A stretch of DNA of 64,000 nucleotides from Curtobacterium sp. ER1/6 (GTDB lineage: Bacteria; Actinomycetota; Actinomycetes; Actinomycetales; Microbacteriaceae), in assembly GCF_001742745.1 (NCBI RefSeq), contig NZ_MJAK01000003.1, positions 231,058 through 295,057 of the forward strand. The letters are read 5' to 3'. The notes below the pieces were generated by a model that made no database searches, had not been told where the DNA came from, and worked only from the letters and a program-made list of their open reading frames with translations. The first letter of the stretch is position 1; every line of letters starts with the position of its first letter. Shown here piece after piece: positions 17,350 to 25,893 of this stretch. The translations under genes and the position numbers were made by a program.

Positions 17350-18305
17350 CCAACACGAAGGCACCCGACGCAACAGTTGCCGTCCGGACGCAGGACACCC
17401 AGCAAGAACAGCAAGCACCCTCCAAGCTCAGAGCAGCCGCACGCCAGTTCGGCGTCGTCTGGAGCAACACCAAGGCCCGCATCGGCCTCTGCATCCTCGC
17501 CTTCTTCGTCCTCGTGGCGATCGCCGCCCCGCTCCTCGCCCCCTACGGCGCCAGCCAGAACGGCTTCGCGCGCAACGCCGACGCCACCTGGGCGCACTGG
17601 ATGGGCACCACCGCCGCCGGCGAGGACGTCCTCTCCCAACTCATCTACGGCGCCCGGGTCTCCGTGCTCGTCGGCGCAGTGGCGGGCTTCCTGTCCACCC
17701 TCGTCGCCGTCGCGATCGGCCTGAGCTGGGGCTACATCCGCGGCTGGGTCGCCGAGGTCGTCGGGTTCATCGTGAACCTGTTCCTCGTCATCCCGGGCCT
17801 GCCGCTCATGATCGTCATCGCGGCGTACCTGCAGAACGGCGGCATCGCGGTGATCATCGCTGTGATCGTCGTCACCGGCTGGGCCTGGGGCGCGCGCGTC
17901 CTCCGCAGCCAGACGCAGTCCCTCCGCAGCCGCGACTTCGTCACCGCGGCGCAGTTCTCCGGCGACGGTGCGACGCGCATCGTGTTCCGCGAGATCCTGC
18001 CGAACATGACGAGCCTGATCGTCGGCAGCTTCTTCGGTGCCGCGACGAGCGCGATCCTCGCCGAGGCGGGCCTCGAGTTCCTCGGACTCGGCGACTCGTC
18101 CATCGTCAGCTGGGGCACGATCCTCTACTGGGCGCAGAACTCGAACGCGCTGCTCACCGGCCAGTGGATCCTGCTGTTCGCCCCCGGTCTCTGCATCGCT
18201 CTCCTGGCGATGAGCCTCACCCTCATCAACTTCGGCGTCGACGCCGTGTCCAACCCGCGGTTGCGCGAGGGCGCGCGCCGCAAGCGCAAGGAGGTCACCG
18301 CATGA
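17346..18305 (+). CDS. ABC transporter permease (DppC/OppC type)
   Basis: The 319-residue partner permease has a polar, glutamine-rich N-terminus of about 40 residues, then a first helix (IGLCILAFFVLVAIAAPLLAP) and the DppC-type motif HWMGTTAAGEDVLSQLIYGARVSL-like, typical of the C branch. The EAA loop is RSRDFVTAAQFSGDGATRIVFREILPN. The tail is short and basic. The ATG overlaps the upstream stop (ATGA), and its stop overlaps the ATPase start in the same way, so stoichiometric synthesis of the transporter is likely. Confidence 0.92.
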   Translation: MTNTKAPDATVAVRTQDTQQEQQAPSKLRAAARQFGVVWSNTKARIGLCILAFFVLVAIAAPLLAPYGASQNGFARNADATWAHWMGTTAAGEDVLSQLIYGARVSVLVGAVAGFLSTLVAVAIGLSWGYIRGWVAEVVGFIVNLFLVIPGLPLMIVIAAYLQNGGIAVIIAVIVVTGWAWGARVLRSQTQSLRSRDFVTAAQFSGDGATRIVFREILPNMTSLIVGSFFGAATSAILAEAGLEFLGLGDSSIVSWGTILYWAQNSNALLTGQWILLFAPGLCIALLAMSLTLINFGVDAVSNPRLREGARRKRKEVTA

Positions 18306-20071
18306 GCGGCGCAACCACCGACGGCCTGGAGGCGCGGGACGGCGCCGCCACGCGCCTCCCGTCCGACACGCAGCAGCAGGACGTCCTGCTCGACGTCCGC
18401 GACCTGTCGGTCGTCTACGAATCGGCCGGCCAGACGGCCGTCCAGGCCGTCGACCACGTCTCCTTCCAGCTGCGCAAGGGCGAGTTCGTCGGCCTGGTCG
18501 GCGAGTCCGGCTCGGGCAAGTCGACCCTCGGCTACGCGCTGACCCGGCTGCAGAAGCCGCCGGCGCGCACCAACGGGGGCAGCATCGTCTTCGGTGGAGC
18601 GGACATCCGCGACCTCGACGACGAGGCCCTGCGCCAGCAGCGCCAGGGCGGCTTCGCGATGGTCCTGCAGTCCGGCATGAACGCGCTCAACCCGGTGCGC
18701 ACGATCCGCAACCACTTCGTCGACGTCTTCCGGGCGCACGGGCACGTTCCACGCGAGCGGTGGGACGCCCGGATGCGGGAGCTCATCGGCAAGGTGAAGC
18801 TGCCCGAGTCGATGCTCGCGCGCTACCCCGGGGAGCTCTCCGGCGGCATGCGGCAGCGCGTCTCGATCGCGATCGCGCTGTCGCTCGAGCCGCAGCTCAT
18901 GGTGTTCGACGAGCCGACCACGGCCCTCGACGTCCTCGTGCAGCACGCCGTGATGGACACGATCATCGAGTTGCAGCGCTCCGAGGGCTTCACGGCGATC
19001 CTGATCAGCCACGACCTCGGCATCGTCCTCGAGGCCACCGAGCGCGTGCTCGTCATGCACGAGGGGCGGATCGTCGAGGACGGCCGCTCGCTCGAGGTCC
19101 TCCGTGACCCGCAGGACGACTACACGAAGATGCTGCTGTCGCACTACGCCGACCCTCGTGCGGAGGTCGTGAGCCTGCCGGGGTTCCCGGACCGGTCGCT
19201 GCGCGGCACGGACCAGACCCGGCAGGAGACGACGTCGTCGTTCAGCACGGTCGGGTCGCGTGAGCGCAGCGCCGCGAAGAACCCGATCGTCGTCGACCAC
19301 CTCGTCAAGACGTACCCGGCACCCCGTCGCGGTGAGCAGCCCGTGCAGGCCGTCCGCGACGTGTCGTTCACCCTCGAGCCCGGGCAGTCGCTCGCCCTGG
19401 TCGGCCAGTCCGGCTCGGGCAAGTCGACCATCGCGAAGATGCTCACCGGCGTCGAGCAGCCGACGAGCGGGACCGTCCGGTTCGGCGACACCGACGTGAC
19501 GAAGCTCGGGAGGCGCGGCCTGCAGGACCTCCGCTCCGAGGTGCAGATGGTGTTCCAGGACCCGTACGCGGCGCTCAACCCGCTGCACACGGTGGAGTAC
19601 ATCCTGTCCCGACCGATCGCGAACTACACCGGACTCCGCGGGCGCGATGCCCGACGCCGGATGCTCGCGATCCTCGAGACCGTGGGCCTGACGCCCGTCG
19701 AGCAGTTCGCGCAGAAGCTCCCGCACCAGCTCTCCGGCGGGCAGCGGCAGCGCGTGGTCATCGCCCGGGCGCTCGCGAGCGACCCGCAGGTGATCATCGC
19801 GGACGAGCCGGTGTCGATGCTCGACGTCACGCTGCGCGCCGGCGTGCTCGCGCTGCTCGAGGACCTGCGCGAGCAGTGGGGCGTCTCGCTCCTCTACATC
19901 ACGCACGACCTGCTGAGCGCCCGGCTCATCACCGACGACGTCATGGTGCTGCACGACGGCGCCGTGGTCGAGCGGGGCCGCACGGCCGAGGTGCTGCAGC
20001 ACCCACAGGACGACTACACGGTCGCGCTGCTGGACGCGGTGCCGAACCCGCGGCGGACACTGCTCGCATGA
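18302..20071 (+). CDS. Fused double ATP-binding subunit of the Opp-type transporter (DppD-DppF fusion)
   Basis: The 589-residue protein contains two complete ATPase units in one chain, so it replaces the usual pair of separate subunits. Unit 1 has GESGSGKST, LSGGMRQR and LMVFDEPTTALD. Unit 2 has GQSGSGKST, LSGGQRQR and VIIADEPVSMLD, with the oligopeptide-type extension after each nucleotide domain partly retained. The units are joined by a linker of about 30 residues around residue 300-330. In unit 2 the usual DEPTSALD reads DEPVSMLD, a common variant in the F subunit. The stop overlaps the start of the hydrolase gene, so the chain of coupled genes continues. Confidence 0.92.
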   Translation: MSGATTDGLEARDGAATRLPSDTQQQDVLLDVRDLSVVYESAGQTAVQAVDHVSFQLRKGEFVGLVGESGSGKSTLGYALTRLQKPPARTNGGSIVFGGADIRDLDDEALRQQRQGGFAMVLQSGMNALNPVRTIRNHFVDVFRAHGHVPRERWDARMRELIGKVKLPESMLARYPGELSGGMRQRVSIAIALSLEPQLMVFDEPTTALDVLVQHAVMDTIIELQRSEGFTAILISHDLGIVLEATERVLVMHEGRIVEDGRSLEVLRDPQDDYTKMLLSHYADPRAEVVSLPGFPDRSLRGTDQTRQETTSSFSTVGSRERSAAKNPIVVDHLVKTYPAPRRGEQPVQAVRDVSFTLEPGQSLALVGQSGSGKSTIAKMLTGVEQPTSGTVRFGDTDVTKLGRRGLQDLRSEVQMVFQDPYAALNPLHTVEYILSRPIANYTGLRGRDARRRMLAILETVGLTPVEQFAQKLPHQLSGGQRQRVVIARALASDPQVIIADEPVSMLDVTLRAGVLALLEDLREQWGVSLLYITHDLLSARLITDDVMVLHDGAVVERGRTAEVLQHPQDDYTVALLDAVPNPRRTLLA

Positions 20072-20943
20072 CGTTCCCCGCTCTTGCTCCCTTCGGCCAC
20101 CTCCCCACACCCGAGGGTGTCGACGTCGTCGGCATCGACCTGCCCGTCGGTCGGCTCACCGCCTACCGGGTCGTGCCGGCCGGATCCTCGAAGGGCACCG
20201 TCCTGATCGTCCCCGGGTACACCGGGTCGAAGGAGGACTGGCGCACCTTCATGCCGCTCCTCCGGGAGGCCGGCTGGACCGCGGTCGCGATCAGCCGCCG
20301 CGGCCAGGCCGACTCGGTCGCGCCGACCTCGCCGTCCGACTACTCCCTCGACGAGGAGGCGGCCGACGTCGTCCGGGTCGCGGCGCTGCTCGACGACGGC
20401 GCGCCCGTGCACCTGATCGGGCACTCGCTCGGCGGGGTCATCGCCCGCGAAGCCGCGATCGCGTCCCCGCAGTCGTTCCGGTCAGTGGTCCAGTTCTGCT
20501 CCGGCCCGTACGGCTGGCCGTACCGCAAGGTCACCGAGCTGACGATCCTGCACGACACCGGCGGGAACAACCGGCAGCTGTTCGACTCGACGAACCCCCT
20601 GTGGGCGTACCGCCCCGACGAGGAGCTCCCCGACGACGTCCGGATGGTCCGCGACCGCTTCGACGCGACGAGCCCGCTGAGCGTCGTCGCCGGCGGGCAC
20701 ATCCTCGAGGACCACACCGACTCGTCCGCCGAGCTCCGGGCGACCGGGCTCCCCGTCCTCGTGGCGCACGGCGAGTGGGACGGCGCCTGGCCGATCCCGT
20801 GGCAGCGGCAGATGGCGGAGGACACCGGCGCCCGCTACGAGGTCGTCCCGACCAGCTACCACGGCCCCCACGTCGAGAACCCGGCCGCGACCATCGCGCT
20901 CTTCGACGACTTCCTCGGCCGGCACACACCGGCTCGCACCTGA
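20068..20943 (+). CDS. Alpha/beta hydrolase in a glycoside uptake operon
   Basis: The 291-residue protein has an alpha/beta-hydrolase fold: oxyanion-region VLIVPGYTGSKEDW, nucleophile elbow LIGHSLGGV (Ser near residue 123), acid-loop LVAHGEWDGAWP and a histidine in TSYHGPHVENP. There is no signal peptide, so it acts inside the cell. The esterase or lipase-like substrate is unknown. Its place between the transporter ATPase and a GH1 beta-glucosidase, coupled by overlaps on both sides, suggests that it removes an ester group (for example acyl or aromatic acyl) from the imported glycoside before or after the sugar is split. That role is inference. Confidence 0.85.
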   Translation: MTFPALAPFGHLPTPEGVDVVGIDLPVGRLTAYRVVPAGSSKGTVLIVPGYTGSKEDWRTFMPLLREAGWTAVAISRRGQADSVAPTSPSDYSLDEEAADVVRVAALLDDGAPVHLIGHSLGGVIAREAAIASPQSFRSVVQFCSGPYGWPYRKVTELTILHDTGGNNRQLFDSTNPLWAYRPDEELPDDVRMVRDRFDATSPLSVVAGGHILEDHTDSSAELRATGLPVLVAHGEWDGAWPIPWQRQMAEDTGARYEVVPTSYHGPHVENPAATIALFDDFLGRHTPART

Positions 20944-22148
20944 AAGGCACCATCATCACCACGCTGCAGTTCCCCGACGGCTTCCTCTGGGGTGCCGCCA
21001 CCGCCGCGCACCAGATCGAGGGCAACAACGTCAACAGCAACTGGTGGGTGCACGAGCACGAGCCCGACACCACCATCGTCGAACCCTCCGGCGACGCCGC
21101 GGACAGCTACCACCGGTACCGCGAGGACATCCGCATCGCCGCCGACCTCGGCCTGAACTCCTACCGGTTCAGCATCGAGTGGGCGCGCATCGAGCCCGAG
21201 CGCGGCTTCGTCTCCCGCGCCGAGATCGACCACTACCGCCGCATGGTCGAGGCCTGCCACGAGGCCGGCGTCGAACCGATCGTCACGCTCATGCACTTCA
21301 CCGTGCCGCGCTGGTTCGAGCGCGACGGCTTCTGGCGCGCCCCCGACGCCGCCGACCTGTTCGCCCGCTACACCGAGGCCGCGCTGCCGGTCGTGCAGGA
21401 CGGCGTCCGCTACGTCTGCACGATCAACGAGCCGAACATCGCCGCGATGCTCGCCGGGGGAGAGGACGCGTCGAACCTCGTGGCGTACGGCCTGCCGAAC
21501 CCCGACCTGCACGTGGCGGACCAGCTGCTCGCGTCGCACCGGCGCTCCCGCGAGGTCCTGTCGCAGGTCTCCGGCCTGCAGTCCGGCTGGACCATCGCGA
21601 CGCAGGCGTTCCGCGCGAACGGTGAGCCGGGCTCCGAGGAGATGCTCCGCGAGTACGGCTACCCGCGCGACGACTGGTACCTCGAGCAGGCCGCCGGTGA
21701 CGACTTCCTCGGCGTGCAGGCCTACACGCGCACGTTCATCGGCGCCACCGGTCCGGTGCCGGTCGTGGAGACGAGCGAGACGACCCTGACCGGGTGGGAG
21801 TTCTACCCGGAGGCCTCGGCCGACGGACTCCGCAGCGCGTGGGAGCTGTCCGGCCACGTCCCGCTGATGATCACCGAGAACGGCATCGCCACCGCCGACG
21901 ACTCCCGCCGGATCGCCTACACGCAGGGCGCCCTCGAGGGCATCCACCGCTGCATCGAGGACGGCATCGAGGTGCTGGGCTACCAGCACTGGTCGCTCCT
22001 CGACAACTACGAGTGGGCCTCCGGGTACCGGCCGACCTTCGGGCTCGTCGCCTGGGACCGCGAGACCTTCGCGCGCACGCCCAAGGACTCGGCGCGCTGG
22101 TACGGGAAGGTCGCGCAGGCGAACGCGCTCGAGACGCGTCGCGACTGA
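20940..22148 (+). CDS. GH1 beta-glucosidase/beta-glycosidase
   Basis: The roughly 400-residue TIM-barrel enzyme shows GH1 landmarks: FLWGAATAAHQIEG at the start, SIEWARIEPE, the acid/base Glu in TINEPN and the nucleophile Glu in ITENG, then HWSLLDNYEWASGY near the end. It retains anomeric configuration and removes beta-linked glycosyl groups in the cytoplasm. There is no in-frame ATG, GTG or TTG near the N-terminus. The candidates are CTG at 20940, overlapping the hydrolase stop, or ATC at 20952 or 20955, a few bases after AAAGG. I give the outer boundary. It closes the LacI-regulated operon and is followed by a 44-bp palindrome. Confidence 0.88.
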   Translation: MKGTIITTLQFPDGFLWGAATAAHQIEGNNVNSNWWVHEHEPDTTIVEPSGDAADSYHRYREDIRIAADLGLNSYRFSIEWARIEPERGFVSRAEIDHYRRMVEACHEAGVEPIVTLMHFTVPRWFERDGFWRAPDAADLFARYTEAALPVVQDGVRYVCTINEPNIAAMLAGGEDASNLVAYGLPNPDLHVADQLLASHRRSREVLSQVSGLQSGWTIATQAFRANGEPGSEEMLREYGYPRDDWYLEQAAGDDFLGVQAYTRTFIGATGPVPVVETSETTLTGWEFYPEASADGLRSAWELSGHVPLMITENGIATADDSRRIAYTQGALEGIHRCIEDGIEVLGYQHWSLLDNYEWASGYRPTFGLVAWDRETFARTPKDSARWYGKVAQANALETRRD

Positions 22149-22161
22149 CGCGTCCCCCTTG

Positions 22162-22205
22162 CGGACGGGAGGCTCGTGGCGGCGCCGCCACGAGCCTCCC
22201 GTCCG
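22162..22205. terminator. 44-bp perfect palindrome (GACGGGAGGC hairpin family)
   Basis: Bases 22162-22183 are the exact reverse complement of 22184-22205, giving a 22-pair stem when a small terminal loop is allowed. It sits between the convergent GH1 and ankyrin genes. The outer stem GGACGGGAGGC recurs in the hairpins at 39584 and 61564. Confidence 0.8.
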
Positions 22206-22224
22206 TCTCCTGGTCAGACCGCGA

Positions 22225-23151
22225 TCAGCGGGTCGCCTCGTCGCTCGACGGATCGTCGGCGACGTACGCCTCACCGACGGCGTGCGCGTCGAACCAGGCG
22301 AGCAGGACCTCCTCGGCCTTCCGCGAGCCGCGCTCGCGGGCGAGGTCGAGCGCCGTCCGCCCCTCGGCGTCGAGCACGGAGACGTCCGCGCCGCGTTCGA
22401 TGAGCGCCTCGGTCGTGCCGCGGCGGTCGAACCACGCGGCGGCGTGCAGCGGGGCGAAGCCCCAGCGCGGGTCGACCTCGTCGACACCGGTCGGGTCCGC
22501 GCCGTACCCGTCGAGCTCCAGGGAGAGCCCACCGACGTCCCCGTGACCCGCGGCGCGCACCGCGGGAGCGGCCCACTCGAGCCAGCCGTCCGGCACCGGG
22601 CCGTACCAGCCGTGGGTGGGGCGTGCCTCCAGGCCGGACCACGCCGACTCCGCGACGGGGCGGACCTCGACGACGACGTCGCGGAAGTGCACGGCGAGTT
22701 CGCCGGTGGGGGAGAGCAGCAGGCGGAGCTCCCAGACGTCGGCGTCCACGTGCGCGATCTCCCCGCGGGAGACCTGGACGTCGCCGGCGAGGACCGCGAG
22801 CGGACCGGTGTCCGCGGGCTCGAGGACGGCGCGGTGGAACTCGAGCGTCACACGGGCGTGGTTCCACCGGCGCCACAGGCCGTCCGGGGTGTCGAGGACC
22901 TCGTCGGTCCGCACCACGACGGTCGTCCGCACGGTGAGCACGGGCGTTGCGTCGATGCCCGCGGTGTCGCCGCTCGGCGTCTCGGTGACGTGCCACGCGG
23001 CGATGCGGGCCTCGTTCCAGGTGACGGACGCGAGTGCGGCGACGGACGGGGGTGCGTCGGTGACCAGGCGGGCGAGGTGCTCGGCGTAGCCCTCGACGTC
23101 CTCGAGGGAGACGTAGCCGACGCCGGGCCAGCCCACTCGACTCCATCGCAC
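22225..23151 (-). CDS. Ankyrin-repeat protein
   Basis: The 308-residue protein ends in two ankyrin repeats: WGFAPLHAAAWFDRRGTTEALIERGADV and RTALDLARERGSRKAEEVLLAWF (residues about 235-300). The first 230 residues contain beta-rich segments (VTLEFHRAVL, WELRLLLSPTGELAVHF) that I cannot assign. No signal peptide or membrane helix is seen. Ankyrin repeats serve protein-protein contacts; the partner is unknown. The GTG at 23151 is chosen because it precedes the first recognisable segment; a weaker GTG lies five codons inside. Its first 304 bases overlap the continuing frame of the upstream membrane-protein gene on the same strand (see that entry). Confidence 0.7.
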   Translation of the reverse strand: MRWSRVGWPGVGYVSLEDVEGYAEHLARLVTDAPPSVAALASVTWNEARIAAWHVTETPSGDTAGIDATPVLTVRTTVVVRTDEVLDTPDGLWRRWNHARVTLEFHRAVLEPADTGPLAVLAGDVQVSRGEIAHVDADVWELRLLLSPTGELAVHFRDVVVEVRPVAESAWSGLEARPTHGWYGPVPDGWLEWAAPAVRAAGHGDVGGLSLELDGYGADPTGVDEVDPRWGFAPLHAAAWFDRRGTTEALIERGADVSVLDAEGRTALDLARERGSRKAEEVLLAWFDAHAVGEAYVADDPSSDEATR

Positions 23152-24422
23152 GGGTCCGAGCCTACCGATCCTCGGCCGGGCCACGAGGCCGCCAGCAGGA
23201 GCCAGAGGAGCGGATCACCCAGGTCGGGGAGCGCGACCGCCTTCGCGACGAGCAGTGCGAGCAGCCCGGCAGCCGCGGCGACCCGGGTCGGCTCCCGGTG
23301 CGCACCACGGACCGCTGCGACGACGACGGCGATGAACAGCACCGAACCGACGACACCCACGGTCGACAGCAGGGACACGGCGAACGACGACGACCGGTTC
23401 CCACCGAGGCCGACGCCGAGCCCCACGGTGTGCAGGAGCAGGTCCAGCCCGATCGTGTCGGAGCCGCCCCGCGACACCTGGGAGTTCGTGCCGACCTTCG
23501 CCGTGACGACCTCGACCACGCCGGACACGGCCGTGCTCCCGACGGTCAGCGCGGCGAGGACCGCCACGAGCGCCCCGAGGACGTACCACGGCGCGCCCTT
23601 CCCTCCCGACCGCACGAACCGGACGACCAGCAGGACGCCGGCTGTCGGCGCGATCACGATCATCGCGACCGCACCGGTGCCGGCACCGGCGCCGACGAGC
23701 AGGACCGCTGCGGCTGCGGCGAGCACGACGGACGCCACCCTGGTCCGTGCGCTCCCGGTGGTGAGCGCTCGCGCAGCGCTGAACACGACGACCGCGGTGG
23801 CGAAGCCGGCGAGCAGGCTCGGTTCGCTGAACACGCCCCGCCACCGGACCTCGTAGACGGCGTACCAGGCGTTCAGGGTGTCGATGTACGGAGCCAGCAC
23901 GTCTGCGCCGGCGAGGCGGAGCGGCTCGCGGACGAAGCTGGCCGCGACGCACGTCCACACCGACACCTCGAGGGTGAACAGTGCGGTCCCCGTCCTGGCC
24001 AGGAAGAAGACCGCGCAGAGGGCGGCGAGCAGGATGACGGACTGCGTCAGGTTCGTCTCGGACCAGCCGAGCGGGACGAGCACGCGCTCGGGGTTGTTCA
24101 GTCCGCCCCGCGGGCCCAGGACGAGCGCGCCCTCGAAGACCCACGGGCCGAGGACGGTCCAGGTCCAGGCGAACAGGGCGAAGACGACGAGCAGCCCGAA
24201 GCCGCTGGGGAAGCGGCGTGGATCCCTCGTCAGCAGCCCGCCCACGGCCGCGACCGCGGCCACGCACACGAAGACCGGGACCGGTGCGACCGAGCCCAGC
24301 GCGACGCCGGCGCTCTGCGGGAACGCGGCAGCGGCACCGAGGGCGACGGCGACCACACGATCACGCCGGAGGAGGAGGCCGACGAGGGCCACTCCGACGA
24401 AGAGTGCACCGAGTACCGTCAT
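22848..24422 (-). CDS. O-antigen-ligase-like polysaccharide membrane protein with aberrant 3' end
   Basis: The first 420 residues contain about eleven hydrophobic helices, beginning with MTVLGALFVGVALVGLLL, and a large outside loop (residues about 125-170) typical of O-antigen ligase/Wzy-like proteins. This architecture, next to a Wzz/BY-kinase gene, suggests a polysaccharide polymerase or ligase. After about residue 420 (near 23165) the frame continues for some 104 codons of Ser/Pro/Arg/Thr-rich sequence that overlaps the ankyrin gene in another frame and does not look like protein. A stop (TAG, 23162-23164) lies just there in the next frame, so a single-base indel could explain the extension. 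ATG 24422 follows AAGGGG. Confidence 0.65.
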   Translation of the reverse strand: MTVLGALFVGVALVGLLLRRDRVVAVALGAAAAFPQSAGVALGSVAPVPVFVCVAAVAAVGGLLTRDPRRFPSGFGLLVVFALFAWTWTVLGPWVFEGALVLGPRGGLNNPERVLVPLGWSETNLTQSVILLAALCAVFFLARTGTALFTLEVSVWTCVAASFVREPLRLAGADVLAPYIDTLNAWYAVYEVRWRGVFSEPSLLAGFATAVVVFSAARALTTGSARTRVASVVLAAAAAVLLVGAGAGTGAVAMIVIAPTAGVLLVVRFVRSGGKGAPWYVLGALVAVLAALTVGSTAVSGVVEVVTAKVGTNSQVSRGGSDTIGLDLLLHTVGLGVGLGGNRSSSFAVSLLSTVGVVGSVLFIAVVVAAVRGAHREPTRVAAAAGLLALLVAKAVALPDLGDPLLWLLLAASWPGRGSVGSDPCDGVEWAGPASATSPSRTSRATPSTSPAWSPTHPRPSPHSRPSPGTRPASPRGTSPRRRAATPRASTQRPCSPCGRPSWCGPTRSSTPRTACGAGGTTPV

Positions 24423-24493
24423 CTTTCCCCTTCCGGTCGACAGATGTATCATGCATCAGATATACCGCCCGATCAAGCCAGGGAAGATCCTCC

Positions 24494-25891
24494 ATGACGC
24501 TCGTCCAGTTCGCCGCTGTCCTCCGTCGACGGTGGTCGTCGCTCGTCGTCCTGACACTCGTCGGGATCGGCGTGGGCGCGACCCTCACCCTCGTGATGAC
24601 GCCGATGTTCCGCGCGCAAGCGCAGGTGTTCGTTTCCGTCGACGCGGGACCGACGGCGAGCGACCTGAGCCAGGGCGGTTCCTTCTCCGAGTCGCGGGTC
24701 GCCTCCTACGCCGAACTCGCCGCATCCCCGTCCGTCCTCCGCGCAGCAGCAGCGGCAGCGCACGTCGAGGGAACGATCGAGCAGCTGTCACGTCAGGTCC
24801 GGGTGGCTTCCAGCCTCGAGACGGTGATCCTCACCATCACCGCTACCGATCCCGACCCTCAGCGCGCAGCAGCGTTCGCCGACGCCATCGCCGAGAAGAC
24901 GGTCGAACTCGTCGGGGAGATCGAGAAGACCGACTCGGCCGGCGAATCGCTCGTGAAGCTCAGCGTCTACCAGCACGCCGAGACCCCGTCGGCCCCCTCG
25001 TCTCCCCGTGTCACCACGAACGTCGTCGTCGGGGCGTTCCTCGGACTCATCCTCGCGATCATCGCTGCGATGGTGCGCGAGGCCCTCGACTCCCGGATCC
25101 GGACCGTCGACGACCTCCGACGCGCCACCGAGCGCAGCGTCCTGGCCGAGATCCCCGTCGCCGACGATGTCGTAGCACTCCGGCGCCCCGAGGTGGGGAC
25201 GAAGTTCTCGGAACTCGCAGAGTCGTACCGGCAGCTCCGCACCCACCTGACCTTCACGAACCTCGACGGAGCGTGCCAGGTCATCGTGGTGACGAGCGCC
25301 GTCGCCGGTGAGGGCAAGTCCTCCACGGCGCTCAACCTGGCGTTCATGCTCGCGCAGAACGGCCACCGCACGCTCCTGATCGACGGCGATCTCCGCCGAC
25401 CCACCGTCGCCGATGCGCTGGACCTCGAGGGCAGCGTCGGGCTCTCGACGGTCCTGGCGCACCAGGTGGAGCTCGAGGAGGCGGTCCAGGTGGTCGGTCG
25501 GGACGGGCTCCACGTGCTGGCCTCCGGGCAGGTCCCACCGAACCCGAGCGAGCTGCTCAGCTCACGGCAGATGCGTTTCATCGTCGACTCGGCCGCTGCC
25601 GCCTTCGACTACGTCATCATCGACGCGCCGCCCGCCCTCCCGGTGACCGACCCAGCCGTCCTCGGTGCCCTCGCCACCGGCGTCCTCGTGGTCTCGGCCA
25701 CCGACGGTCACACGACGGTCCGCGAGCTCGAGCAGTCCCTGGAGACGATCGACGCGGTCGGCGCCCGTGTCGTCGGTCTGGTCGCGAACCGGGTCCGTGC
25801 CGGTCGGAAGCCGGCCAGTTACTACGACTACTCCTCCGCGGAACCGATCAAGGAGAGCCGCCGCCGTACTCGGCGCGCGTCGTTCGGCTGA
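24494..25891 (+). CDS. Polysaccharide chain-length regulator fused to a BY-type tyrosine kinase
   Basis: The 465-residue protein combines a Wzz domain (N-terminal helix VVLTLVGIGVGATLTLVM, outer region, second helix VVVGAFLGLILAIIAAMV near residue 185) with a cytoplasmic CpsD-type kinase. The kinase shows Walker A SAVAGEGKSS (about residue 270), Walker A' LLIDGDLRRP and Walker B VIIDAPP, and ends with tyrosines in SYYDYSS that could be autophosphorylated. It controls export and length of a surface polysaccharide. It is divergent from the ligase-like gene; the 71-base gap contains a small AT-rich block (ATGTATCATGCATCAGATATA, with a possible -10) that probably holds the promoter. A truncated phosphatase remnant follows at once. 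Confidence 0.92.
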   Translation: MTLVQFAAVLRRRWSSLVVLTLVGIGVGATLTLVMTPMFRAQAQVFVSVDAGPTASDLSQGGSFSESRVASYAELAASPSVLRAAAAAAHVEGTIEQLSRQVRVASSLETVILTITATDPDPQRAAAFADAIAEKTVELVGEIEKTDSAGESLVKLSVYQHAETPSAPSSPRVTTNVVVGAFLGLILAIIAAMVREALDSRIRTVDDLRRATERSVLAEIPVADDVVALRRPEVGTKFSELAESYRQLRTHLTFTNLDGACQVIVVTSAVAGEGKSSTALNLAFMLAQNGHRTLLIDGDLRRPTVADALDLEGSVGLSTVLAHQVELEEAVQVVGRDGLHVLASGQVPPNPSELLSSRQMRFIVDSAAAAFDYVIIDAPPALPVTDPAVLGALATGVLVVSATDGHTTVRELEQSLETIDAVGARVVGLVANRVRAGRKPASYYDYSSAEPIKESRRRTRRASFG

Positions 25892-25893
25892 CG

